Positions 41,119 to 51,288 of a stretch of DNA of 64,000 bases are shown in pieces. The first letter of the stretch is position 1. Every line of letters starts with the position of its first letter. The notes below the pieces were generated by a model. That model had not been told where the DNA came from and searched no databases. It was given only the letters and a program-made list of their open reading frames with translations. This stretch comes from Agapetus fuscipes (Eukaryota; Arthropoda; Insecta; Trichoptera; Glossosomatidae): positions 18,974-82,973 of the forward strand of contig CATOGX010000090.1 in NCBI GenBank assembly GCA_951799405.1. The letters run 5' to 3'. The position numbers were made by a program, and so were the translations under genes.

Positions 41119-41906
41119 ACATTTTTCTCAAATACTCATTACCTCGGGTATTATGAAAAAACTCATACTACAGGTACAGGTACAGGTCTATGACAAAAGT
41201 TAGCAAATTATAAGCCAGCTTTTACACTACCTAAATGACGTGACATTTAATTTTTCCATGCCATTTTGTTGACAAGAGTTTTCTTAGGTTTGTTTTTCGA
41301 AACTTACCCAGCAGTGTTCCATTTTCAAATATTTCTGATAGATGACTCGTGTTCTTTCGTTTGATTCCGACTTTACTTTTTAATAATACTCGTTAATATG
41401 GCTGTTATGTGATTCACTGAAAGTGGACAATATATTGTTATATACCTACCGATGAATACGAAAACTTTTTTTAATCGGGTTTCAGTGGAAACAATATTTT
41501 TATGTATTTTTTTTTATTCCTGATAGAAAATAATTATACACCATTTATTTGTACATTTCGTTAAAAACATATTTCATGGAATCGACACAAATTACATAGG
41601 TTTACGGTATTTTTCACATAAAGCAAATCTGTTTCTCAACTGCCATCTAACGTGAATTTTCCATACAACAAAAAAAACGATGATCCATGGATTGGCTGTG
41701 GATCAAATGCTTTGTGAATAACATTGTTAGAGTCCTTGCGAACCAATAACAATATATTTTTTTGTCTTTTCACAAGCAACGTAGTCGTGGGATGTCACAA
41801 TTTTGTTTGTCTATGGAAAGTCAATGAAAAATGCATGATTTTGAAAAAAAAATGTAAAAAAAAAATAACCAACTGTAACCATTGTACAATATTTTTTTTT
41901 TTTACT

Positions 41907-42224
41907 TCAAATATATCGTTTCTTCTTGAATTTTCCGGTGAAAAACATCTTCAATCTGTGCGTCAGTCTTCTCTTTCGTTTCTTCTCTTTCAGATTCAGA
42001 TTGATGATGGCGTTTGCGTACTTAAAGATGGCGCCCTCGATGGCGGGCTTCTCTCTCCAGCTGATCGGCAAAATGGACGGCGGAGCATCGTTGAAAAATG
42101 ACAAAACCATTTCACGGATCGACCCCACCAACGAGTCTATCATCTCTGGATCACTGTCCGCCATTTTGCTGTTCAAATGATACAGCAAAGCCCCACCGTA
42201 CAGGACAAGCATTAAAAATTTCAT
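41907..42224 (-). CDS. Hypothetical small secreted or membrane-anchored protein (arm B copy)
   Basis: Single open frame of about 105 residues from the second in-frame ATG (114 from the first). I prefer the second ATG because a TATA-like box at 42271-42280 would place transcription start near 42245, almost on the first ATG. The N-terminus (MKFLMLVLYGGALLYHL) is short and hydrophobic, like a signal peptide or anchor. The middle has an acidic then amphipathic stretch, and the last 30 residues are very basic. No domain is recognised. The duplicate in arm A is identical over the visible part, which would fit either a recent duplicate or an allele. It could also be a chance ORF; the TATA box and signal-like start are the only support. 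Confidence 0.45.
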   Translation of the reverse strand: MKFLMLVLYGGALLYHLNSKMADSDPEMIDSLVGSIREMVLSFFNDAPPSILPISWREKPAIEGAIFKYANAIINLNLKEKKRKRRLTHRLKMFFTGKFKKKRYI

Positions 42225-42270
42225 CACTTCAAATCTGTGGTTAAATTTCAAATAAATTCACAGCAATCCA

Positions 42271-42280
42271 TCTTTATATA
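42271..42280 (-). promoter_or_regulatory. TATA-like box upstream of the small ORF
   Basis: On the minus strand the sequence reads TATATAAAGA, about 47 bases upstream of the preferred ATG at 42224. The position fits a RNA polymerase II core promoter, but AT-rich DNA yields such boxes by chance. Confidence 0.3.
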
Positions 42281-42714
42281 TCTCGACGCATTAAATTTGT
42301 TTTTAATTTTAAAATCACATTGTTTTAATTTCAATACACGATTTTTCAATGAATTAAATATCGAGTCAAAGTATTCGCACGATGACATTTGGAAACATTT
42401 GAAATTTTGAATGGTTTTGTTTTTCGTTCCATTTGAACCATAGACGAAAATTCTTGAAGGCTATTGAAGTGTACAAATATCTTAGCAATTATGTAGGTAT
42501 TTACGATTTTAAATACCTACCTTTGAATTTAATTAGTTTATGATCATTTTAAAGTCGTAAATCAAATAACAAATTTTGTTTGTTCACATCACAAACATTT
42601 AAATAAAAATATTCGAGCCAAAAAAGAAAAATTAAATGAAAACTGTGTGTTTTTTAAAAAAAAAAAAAATGATTGTTGGAGGAGGAAACAATTTTTATAA
42701 AAATAATACCTTTA
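42281..42714. other. AT-rich non-coding stretch
   Basis: No repeats or coding potential recognised upstream of the small ORF's TATA box. Confidence 0.5.
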
Positions 42715-42970
42715 TACTGTTGGTATGAGGCTAATTAATTACCCATGCTGTAAAAAAATCGTTCACTTTGCCAATGTCACCTCTGTTTCAGGGAAGGTCG
42801 GCAAAAGTTGCAGGGCTTTTGTTCATTTGAGGTATTTTTTTTTTAATTTATAAGAAAACATGCAGCATATATTGTGAGCGCGAACTTACACGTGTCTGTT
42901 TTTGAGCGTGCATTTAATATGGACTTAAAATGTAGTATTTTACTGCAACTTAGATTATATATTACTGTAC
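42715..42970 (+). mobile_element. LINE 3'-unit copy
   Basis: Starts inside the unit at GTTGGTATGAGGCT (no CCTTGACTTATAGG), ends TGCAACTTAGATTATATATT. Confidence 0.75.
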
Positions 42971-43261
42971 AGTGTATACATACATACATGCCAAGAAATG
43001 TGATTCTTTTGTTTTCTTATCAGGTTTAAAAAAAGAACACTAAAATAACTTTATGGCTGTGGGTTAAATTGCAAATTCATATTTCATTGATTTTATACCT
43101 AACTGTCATTTTTTACGACAGAATAAACATTTTGAAGATAATAAAAAACAGTCCATTTTTACTGCAAATGCTAAACGGAAACTTGCATAAATATTTAAGC
43201 CGGCAGGAAATAAAAGTTGGAAGAGACAATAAAAGATGAGCGCGGGCGTTACATGCCTTAT

Positions 43262-44390
43262 AGCGTGTAACGACAAATCGGTAAAAGACAACTCGTCCAC
43301 AGACAATTACTCTTTCATGGACAAATGGCCACATAGCCTAAGAGACCGCCGTACGAAACCTTAGGTACCTCATCCACTATCAGGCAGAGACTAGTAAGAG
43401 AGACTCCACATTAATTACCTGCTTTTTGCATAAAAAATAATATTCCAAACCTGGAGCGTTTTGAATGCGGCCATTTTTTTGTCAAATATAAAAACTAATC
43501 TTTTGAATTAAGTTGTATGAGCAATGTGAATAAAGTACAAAAATATGATACGACATACATTACCTTCTAGTGATAAGAAGATTAACATACTACAAAATTG
43601 TATTTCCAACCCTTCTCGTTCAGGAGTCAGTGGGGTAAAACGGTATTTGTTACAATATATTTTATAACTCAAAAACAAAATATGATTTTGTACGTCAAAA
43701 ATAAGAACATTAACATTTTGAACATTTTTGACCGGTCCGTAGTCCAGGTGGTAGCACTTCGGTCTCGTAGCTGGAAGGTCGTGAGTTCGAATTCCGGTGG
43801 AGCACAAAAAAAAGAACCATTTATATTTTCAAATTTGCTCTTCGCTGGGTTGAAAAATTCATAAACCTGTACCAAAGACCGGTCATCAAAAGGTCCATCC
43901 AGCCTTACAACAACTGGGTCTTGCTTGAGAATTGGCACTTTCTACAGCGACGACCAAGCTCGCAGAGGGCTCTTGAGGTGTGATACACACAAAAACAGCG
44001 CTCACCAAATAAATCAGCCTAATTTAATTTTTTTTTAATTAAATTTTAAACGATAATGATCTCTTAGGTACATATTTTTTCTATCTGCTATAGTTTATTA
44101 CTGTTTATTATTATTTGTTTTTTGAAGACACATTTGCCCAATACACATACAAAAATTGCTCACGTGAAATTACCTCTGATGGAAATAAGTCAAATAAACA
44201 CTAAGAGGACGGTATATGACCGAACATTTGTTATAATTATCACCGAATTATCCGTGACTGATTGGACGAGTTATCTTGGAAAAATGACATTAAACTAAAA
44301 GTCGTGTGGACGAAGTATTGTTGTTGAGCGATTTGTCCATGGACGAGCTGTCTGTGGCCGGGTTGTCTGTGACTGATTTGTCGTGGAGCC
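43262..44390. repeat. Inverted copies of a GACGAGTTGTC motif around a SINE A
   Basis: 43262-43332 reversed reads GACGAGTTGTC and CCGATTTGTCG; 44320-44390 has GACGAGCTGTCTGTG and CTGATTTGTCG. Possibly degenerate TIRs. The short ORFs over them are artefacts of the motif. Confidence 0.4.
43729..44030 (+). mobile_element. SINE family A, full length
   Basis: Head GACCGGTCCGTAGTCCAGGT, B box GAGTTCGAATTCCGG, body and end CAAATAAATCAGCCTAAT. It interrupts a segment paralogous to 27620-27830, where the region is continuous. Confidence 0.85.
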
Positions 44391-44697
44391 ATCTTGCGGC
44401 GGCTTTACGGGGAGCGCGGGAAATAAAAGCTTTTGCGCGCGAAAGCAAAGAGAGCCGCGAATTATTTGCGCGGGCTGCTAAGCCGGATGGGAAACAATTA
44501 CACAGGGCTTAAATTGTTTAAGTTTCAGGTGTACAGAGATGCCATACATATAATCATGTGAACCGCTAATGTTGTAAGTAATATAAATAATGAGTTCCGC
44601 ACGTGAATGTGGTAGCAACATTGACAAGGGAGCGAAAGTAAACCTTGTACTTCGGCTGGATTCCTTCAAATCTAACCGCCAGAGACAAGTTCACAAT

Positions 44698-44815
44698 TTT
44701 GCTTAGTTTGAATGGGTTTCGAATCGACACATGCGACCTTTTTCGGAGATAACGTAGGCAAGAAGTTAAACGATATGTGTGTCTTAGTTACGAGGTTGCA
44801 AGTTGCGTGGATAAA
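44698..44815 (+). mobile_element. SINE family B end fragment
   Basis: GACACATGCGACCTTTTTCG to TGTGTGTCTTAGTTACGAG; only the last about 110 bp of the family. Confidence 0.5.
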
Positions 44816-45134
44816 ATCTAAATGATTTCAGCATTATCTAGAAATTCAGCATTAAAAGTAATTTTACAACCATAAATATTTTTTACAATTAATATGTATG
44901 AATTTCTTAGTGATATTTTATGAAAAAATAAAAATTAGTAATGTAGTCTTTGACTGACGTAATGCTGGAAACTAGCGATAATTCTCTGATTATCGGGAAT
45001 TTACTATTAGTGACGTCACATAGCCGAGAGATATATTGACCTTATTGACATGGACGAAATTGTGTCGTCACCTGGCCAGATCGCTAGGAAAAAGGCAAAC
45101 AAATATTTTGAAGCTGGAGAGTTGCTTTCCTGGA

Positions 45135-45416
45135 TAATAATAATATTAAGATGATTTATTTGGTGAGCGCTGTTTTTGTGTGTATCACACCTCAAGAGCT
45201 GAAGGAAGCGCCAATTCTCAAGCAAGACCCAGTTGTCGTAAGGTTGGATGGACCGTTCAGTGATCGGTCTTTGCTAAAGGTTTATGAAGTTTTCAACGCA
45301 GCGAAGAGCACATTTTTGAAGTATATGGTATATTTGTGTGCATCGCCGGGATTCGAATCTAGAACCCTCCATTTACGAGTCCGAAGTGTTGCCACTGGAC
45401 TACGGACCGGTCCAAG
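45135..45416 (-). mobile_element. SINE family A, near full length
   Basis: Head at the right end (reverse of GGACCGGTCCGTAGTCCAGT), B box ATTCGAATCCCGGC. On the minus strand it starts only a few bases after the end of a 5S-rRNA-like sequence at 45421. Confidence 0.8.
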
Positions 45417-45420
45417 AAAT

Positions 45421-45537
45421 GCCAACAACACACGGTGTACCTAGCGGTCCCCCATCCAAGGAGCATCCGCGCCGAATGTTGCTTAATTTCGGTGATCTGA
45501 TGAAAACTGGTGCTTTCAACATGGTATCGTCGTTGAC
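45421..45537 (-). pseudogene. 5S rRNA-derived sequence
   Basis: The minus strand follows insect 5S rRNA along its whole length: GATCACCGAAATTAAGCAAC, GGATGGGGGACCGC and the GTGTTGTTGGC end are clear. Several substitutions in conserved positions suggest a pseudogene or the head of a 5S-derived SINE. About 117 nt, against about 120 nt for a normal 5S gene. Confidence 0.85.
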
Positions 45538-45569
45538 GATGTGTTGCCGTGGTCTGTAGGTGCTGCAGC

Positions 45570-45632
45570 TTCCAGACGTTTCGCCCCATATTTTTTGCAG
45601 GTGTGTTTATTTAAGCACACATTCTCAAAGTT
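45570..45632 (-). ncRNA. Hammerhead-like, non-canonical motif
   Basis: Minus strand: TTTGAGAATG, a hairpin (GTGTGC...ACAC), then GGGGCGAAACGTCTGG. The GCGAAACGTC part matches Penelope-type hammerheads, but the CTGANGA core is not conserved. Confidence 0.3.
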
Positions 45633-46154
45633 CTGTTTATTCAGAAATTCCACCGCTCCTTTCTTTTCTTTTCTTTTCCCTGGCATTGTGTGGAAATGTA
45701 GGTTATTTTTATAAATAGCCTGGATGTTTTTCGACATGTTCGTACATTAGCGTTCTGGTTTTCTTCCATTCAAAGCAGGCAGGCGTGTTTTGTACTCTAA
45801 GTAGTAAACTTCAGGGTAGCGATTCACAAATAAAATACTAAAACTAAAACAATCACTAGGTATGCTGTTTTAAGTTTCCATACATTATTTTGTTTGGAAT
45901 TTTGAAGAAAAGTTGTATACTTGGAGTGTGGTTTGGTTTGCGGCCTTTTTTCCAGCCATCACTCATTTATTTCCGTTGCTAAGATGGAGAAGAAAAAAAA
46001 ACAAAGAAAAATGAAAAAAAAACGTGTTTTTTTTGTGGCGGTGAAAATTTTTTTTTGAACATACACAGGTAATGTATGTTGAAGAGAATATTAAGGTTTG
46101 AAGGTCTCTTTTCAAGCTCATGCATATAGAGATGTTTTTTTGTTTTTCTCCAAG
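45633..46154. other. Non-coding stretch
   Basis: AT-rich with a (TTTTC)n patch near 45660-45675 and A/T homopolymers near 45980-46060. No gene seen. Confidence 0.5.
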
Positions 46155-46310
46155 GTAGAATTCCTTGACTTGTAGCTTGGTATGAGGCTGACTACCCATA
46201 ATGTGGAAAAAAAAAGATTTATATATTTTTTAGAAACAATGAAAAAAAATGGTTCAATTTGCCAATGTCACCTCTGTTTCATGGAAGGTTGGAAGTCAAG
46301 GAGCATATAT
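46155..46310 (+). mobile_element. LINE 3'-unit, 5' part
   Basis: ATTCCTTGACTTGTAGCTTG boundary, a small A-rich insertion, then GCCAATGTCACCTCTGTTTC; broken off after GGAAGG. Confidence 0.6.
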
Positions 46311-47099
46311 ACAACAAATTACATTTTTTAAATAAACAAATAATAATATGTATAAACATTAAAAACAATAGAAAATATAAAATTCTAATTTAAAAACACC
46401 CTAGTCATAACATAGACAGCAAAAAATAATAATTACATTCAATAACACAAAAGATCAGATTTATTTTTACAAGGCTACTTGCAAAATCTATTCTTGGAAT
46501 GAGCACCATAGTCTTTGTGGTTGGTGTCCTCGCTAATTAATAAATGGGTTACAACCGCGATCGTCAGATGTCAGACTACACTTTGGACCAGCTTCCGTTG
46601 TTTACTTTTACAAGATTTACAACAGAAAAACCCATCTTGAAAGCTGTCGTTCTTTATTCACAGAAACCGAGTGAAGGATCCTGCACAACTTTTATTTTCA
46701 ACTCTAACGTAGTTTCTTATAAAAAATATATGGAAACTAAAATAGCGCCTCTATTGAGCGTTTTAGTTTACTAAATGTTTTTGTAAACGATGTGGTTGAG
46801 TCACGCAGCTCTTGTGTGTTAATAATGTATGTGGGAAGAGAGAGAAGGGATCGACAGCATTGACAACTTTCCGTTTAAACTTAATAATGGTGTTTTATCA
46901 ATAATGTATGGAAGCTAAAACGCTCACTGGAGGCGCAGTTTAAGTTTTGATACATTTTTAGGGTAATCTGTTACGCTTGGGTTGCTGTAAGAGAGTGTGG
47001 AGCTGGCCTAATGAGGTGAGGCGTAATTCTAAAGACCCAAGGTCAGGGAGCAGTGGGGTAACTAGACATTGAAAAGGGAGGCAAAATATTACAATGTTT
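46311..47099. other. Non-coding stretch with short GTATGGAA palindromic motifs
   Basis: TATGGAAACTAAAATAGCGC (46730) and TATGGAAGCTAAAACGCTCA (46908) recur and resemble 48415. The ORF at 46544-46774 includes this repeat and shows no domain. Confidence 0.45.
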
Positions 47100-47640
47100 T
47101 AAGGTTTGCCAATGCCACCCCTGTTTCAGGAAAGGTCGGCAAGAGTTGCAGGGTTTATGTTCATTTGAGATTGGGTTTTCAAGTTGTAAGCCGGTTGTCC
47201 GGTCGATAGCTCAGTTGGTAGAGTGCTTGCATTCTACCCCGTGAGCTCGGGTTCGAATCCCACCGAGGAGGGTGTCAGAAATGATTTCCTATTTCGGTGT
47301 TTATTACAAACCCCATAATAAAATACCGGCAAGGTTTACTCAGCCTTCACAAGAAATGAGTACCAGCCCCCTCGGGAGCTGGGAAACCCCCACTTCAACT
47401 GAAGTGGTTGGCGTAAGGCCGGCCCCCTTACCTGTAAAAATAAATAGGTTCAACTCGCCACATGCGACCCCTTCGGGGATAACGCGGCAAGAAGTTACAC
47501 TATATGTGTAGCTTAGTTGCGTATTTGCGTTGCGTATTGCGTAAGCCCACATTCGGTATGTGTAATTTATACATGTGTGCTTATGGGATTGGATTCTTAA
47601 ATGTTAGTAATATATCTTTGCAACTTAGATTACAGATTGT
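47100..47640 (+). mobile_element. LINE 3'-unit copy split by a SINE B
   Basis: The first part (47104-47190, GCCAATGCCACCCCTGTTTC to CAAGTTGTAAG) and second part (about 47546-47640, CCCACATTCGGTATGTGTAA to TTGCAACTTAGATTACAG) are contiguous in other copies. Confidence 0.75.
47193..47545 (+). mobile_element. SINE family B, full length
   Basis: CCGGTCGATAGCTCAGTTGG head, B box GGGTTCGAATCCCACC, complete body and the GCGTTGCGTATTGCG end. Inserted into a LINE 3' unit. Confidence 0.88.
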
Positions 47641-47906
47641 AAAAGGTTCCAGAGCTTAGATTAAAATATTCGATTAAAAAAAAAATTGTATGAACTTTTA
47701 ATAACAAACTTTGTTTTGAGTATTTATTTACAGAAAAACGTCATTGAAATGTTAAAAATAAATTCTAGTTTTAAGAGTTATAAAAATAACCTCATGAACG
47801 TCCAGATCGCACCCATATCTTCCTCCCTATTTTCAAGTGTAGCCCCGCCCCCTCCCCCATCTTAATTGTAAGTCATGTATTAGTTTTAAGTTTAGTATCT
47901 ATCAGT

Positions 47907-48142
47907 GCTATTCTTAGACATTTTGGTCGTCCGTTGAGCCCACGCTTTAACAAACTAATGATGCTTGGGCTGGAAGTCTCATCACCACGGTCATTCTTAC
48001 CTACCGAATTTTGGTAATATTTGTATGAAGACTAATCAGCTGTTCACTTGCGGCCATCTTGGATTGACAGATCTTCATACAAATGCATCATTAGTTTGTC
48101 AAAGCGTGGGCTCAACGGACGACTAAAATGTCTAAGAATAGC
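47907..48142. mobile_element. MITE with about 58-bp terminal inverted repeats
   Basis: 236 bp; GCTATTCTTAGACATTTT (47907) and its complement end AAAATGTCTAAGAATAGC (48142) continue inward for about 58 bp, through GAGCCCACGCTTT. TA lies within both ends (GC-TA-TTCTTAG), so a TA target is plausible. Confidence 0.85.
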
Positions 48143-48553
48143 TTCGCAAGAGACTGAATGGAGTGGTACTCGTATGTCTGAAAACTTTTTTCGTAAATAA
48201 ATACTTATTCAAATCAGTGAAACAAAACAATGTTTTTTTATAAGAGTTCATAAAATTATTTCTTTTTTAATCAAAATTTCAAATGGAGTTTCATAATGTA
48301 TCACCAGAACGATTTGAAAAGTCTTAATTAAAAGGTTCAACTCGCAAAATGTGGCTCCTTCTGAGATAATTTTGTAAAAAGTTGGACCATATGTGAAGAT
48401 TAAACTAGAAAAATATATGGAAACTCAATAACTCACTGAGGGCGGTTTAGTATCTTCCATACATTTTTCTATGGCGACGGTGGGGAATCAACGTGGGGAG
48501 ATAACGATTTTTTTTAAATCTTTTAGGTTGCCCCATGTCATATTCGCAGCTTT

Positions 48554-48607
48554 TCCTTCTGCCGACGTTTCGCTTTCACAAGCAGAAAGCATTCTCAAGG
48601 CTGGTTT
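48554..48607 (-). ncRNA. Hammerhead-like, non-canonical motif
   Basis: Minus strand: CCTTGAGAATGCTTTC, loop, GAAAGCGAAACGTCGGC. The stem pairs (GCTTTC/GAAAGC) and GAAAC is present, but the first core strand is TTGAGAA rather than CTGANGA. Confidence 0.4.
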
Positions 48608-48710
48608 TCAAAGCGGCACGTCGATCTTCGCGTTCGCTTACAGCTGCTAACTAGTTGAAAGTATGATGTGCTCTCTTTGTCTTATTTTTCGGCAATTTAC
48701 AGGTAATTTA

Positions 48711-48985
48711 GTCCGGTCGATAGCTCAGGTGGTAGAGTGCTTGCATTCCATGCCGAAAGCTCGGGTTCGAATCCCACCGAGGGTGTGAGGGTGCCTTCAC
48801 AAGAAATGAGTACCAGCACTCTCGAGAGCTGGGAAGCCTCCACTTCAACTGAAGTGGTTGGCGTAAGGCCGGCCCCCTTACCTGTAAAAATAAATAGGTT
48901 CAACTCGCCACATGCGACCCCTTCGGGAATAACGCGGCAAGAAGTTACACTATATGTGTAGCTTAGTTGCGTTTTTTTTTTTGCG
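48711..48985 (+). mobile_element. SINE family B, internally shortened
   Basis: GGTCGATAGCTCAGGTGGTA head; the segment between the B box and the CCTTCACAAGAAATGAGTAC block is about 70 bp shorter than in 47193-47545. Confidence 0.85.
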
Positions 48986-49120
48986 TTGCGTTGCGTTTTT
49001 TACACGTTTTCTTACAGTGCAGAGAGGGTGTTATACGTCGAGAATATTGTAACTTCTCTCATAACGGGTTATATTACATCCGAATAAAAAAAAATAGTGG
49101 TTGGTTATTATACTGTGTAG

Positions 49121-50896
49121 TGTAAAGATCTGACTCCATCTATATTCGTTTATACATCCGTAATTCTGTACAAAGTATAATATATCTTTCTATGGTACTT
49201 AAAAACTTGGAACAAAAAAAGGTACCCTCATAAAAAAAACCTTGAGCTGTCCTTTGACAACTCCATTGCTGGGTTGAATTCAGTTTCGATCTGTTTCCCG
49301 GGAGTGACGCGTCTCTTCTAGATAAAATCTGAAAATTGCTGTTTAATATTTGATTTGTGGGTGTTTGTGTGGAGATGGAGCTGAAGATGGACCTGAGATG
49401 CTGCCGGGAGAAAATAATTAGGCTGATTGCACTAAAAATAACTAATGTCGCGACATTAATACAAACTTAAAACCAGTGGCGTGTTCCTGTCCGTGAGTAA
49501 AGCGGTTTGCACAATTATTTTTCTACCATTCGAATTTCGATTGGTTAAGGCATTATTTATGGGGATGTGGAAAGGTCTTTCGTAGTCTGTGCTTCGGGTC
49601 TTCCACCCATATCGGGTTTTCCCGATATTGAGGTGCACCAGGAACAGGTTATGGAGTAGATATTTCCACAATTATTGTTTTGCCAGGTTTTCTTTATTTT
49701 GGCATCTGTCTCGGGTCTACTTGGCCGGACTTGCTGAGCATCAGACGGTGCCATGGTATTGCGAATTTTGGTGGAATGATGGGGTAAATTAGAAGCTGTC
49801 TTCCCTAACAAAAGCAGCTTGGAATAGAGTATGGAGTAGGCGCGCGTTAAGTTTTGGTAACGGGAATGCTGAAATATCCGACCCAGTGGGGTAACACTTA
49901 GTCGAAGCTGGTGACAAGACTTCCTTTCCTTTTTCCAAAAATTAGCGTGCTAAAGTCCTGTGACGATTCTTTGGTAGAAGAGAGAGAGCGTCAAGCTTGT
50001 AAACCGATCGGTTAATCTCACTTCGGGGTCGCAAGTCCCCGACTTCTCCATTGGAGCTAGCAGGCAGATTTTCTACTTAGAGGTGGGATTTTTAATTAAA
50101 ATAATTATGGGGTGGGTGGAGGTAGATTTTTCATATTATTATAAATATTTTATACGTAATATATTTAGACGCAATGTAATTTATTCATATTGTTATTATA
50201 ATGTTATTTTGTAAATTTATGTAATCTGTCAAATAAAAAGACTAACAAAAATTAACACATCAAGTAACTTTTCGCGATCTACGTCCCCCCTTTTTCCTTG
50301 TTCCCTATTTTGTATACGCCCTTGAATACGTTGACTGCCGTGTTTTTTTTTTCTATACGCCGTGACCTTACCAGAGCGGGTTCTAGTAATTTCACAGAAA
50401 ACAAAATCCCATTAAAAATTAAAGTCACTTGTTTTAAAATCGGTTTTAATATCATATAGTCATTTTACAATACACGTAACTTAAATCTCGTAAGCTTTTT
50501 AATTATAATTTTGAATTTACAATTTAGTTAGAAAATGCGTATGTTCCACACCAAACGATAACGAATTTGGGTTTGCCACTAAAGTAGATTTTGAAACGGT
50601 AAAACAAAAAATCACACAACGTTCTGTTTCATAATCTTCCACACGACGAGCAGTCCTAACCTTAGCTAGACGATCACACAAATGGCCAAAACTACGACTA
50701 CGATCCTCAGAGGAGGCAGCGAGGGATATTTACCAGTTCCAGTACGAGCAGTGCCAGCATCCACAAGGATCCCAAGATTTCTGATCTTTCTTCATCAACC
50801 AGGAGTTCACCATACCAGCATTCCCAGAATACCTTTTCCAGAACTCGGACCACTCTCCCTCATTTTTATTTTTTCGTAGGGGGGGGGAACTCTACA
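49121..50896 (+). repeat. 5' LTR (1776 bp)
   Basis: Starts TGTAAAGATCTGACTCC, ends G run then GAACTCTACA. One difference from the 3' LTR was noticed (near 50470). ORFs inside it (e.g. 49557-49811) occur in both LTRs and have no recognised domain. Confidence 0.92.
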
Positions 50897-50898
50897 GT

Positions 50899-50912
50899 TG
50901 GTATCCGTGACC
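50899..50912 (+). promoter_or_regulatory. Candidate primer-binding site
   Basis: TGGTATCCGTGACC begins two bases after the 5' LTR. TGG matches the complement of tRNA CCA ends. Primer tRNA not assigned. Confidence 0.5.
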
Positions 50913-50942
50913 AAGGATCGTTTGGTTAGACAAGTGGAACAT

Positions 50943-51288
50943 GCGTATTTTGTTAAAAATTCAATAGTAAATCAGTAAAATCCCTTTTAAATATCTTAAA
51001 TCGAAAATGTCACGGTTACTGAATTAATTTTTGATAAAAATTTAATAATAAATTGTAAAATCGAGTATTAACTTCTTAAAGCGAAAATTTAACTAGTAAA
51101 AGAATAACGTATTTTAAATGTTTAACGTATCTAAAAAACTCAATAATAGTTTAGTAAAATCGCGTTTAAATTTCTTTAATTGAAAACTTCACGAGTAAAA
51201 TGTTAACGTATCTTTCTTAAAAATTTAATAGTTGATTTGTAAAGTCGCATTTAATTTTATGAAATCTAAAACTTCGCGAGAAAAAAAG
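50943..51288 (+). repeat. Four imperfect tandem repeats in the element leader
   Basis: Units of about 85-95 bp, each with a run like AATTCAATAGTAAAT, GTAAAATCGCG and CTTCACGAGTAAAA. Located between the primer site and the Gag-like ORF. Confidence 0.75.

Larger units (their letters stand above)
31764..42146 (-). repeat. Arm B of a large inverted duplication
   Basis: Reverse-complement copy of arm A. It starts at the first base after the N gap and matches arm A up to its base 1 (42146). Sequence beyond 42146 continues the locus that lies left of the window in arm A. Arm B keeps the uninterrupted form of sites that are occupied by transposons in arm A, for example near 41094-41118 and 33715-33725. 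Confidence 0.95.

Noticed and set aside
49557..50879. Several ORFs within the LTRs
   Set aside because: They lie inside both LTR copies and lack recognisable domains; LTR origin explains their duplication.
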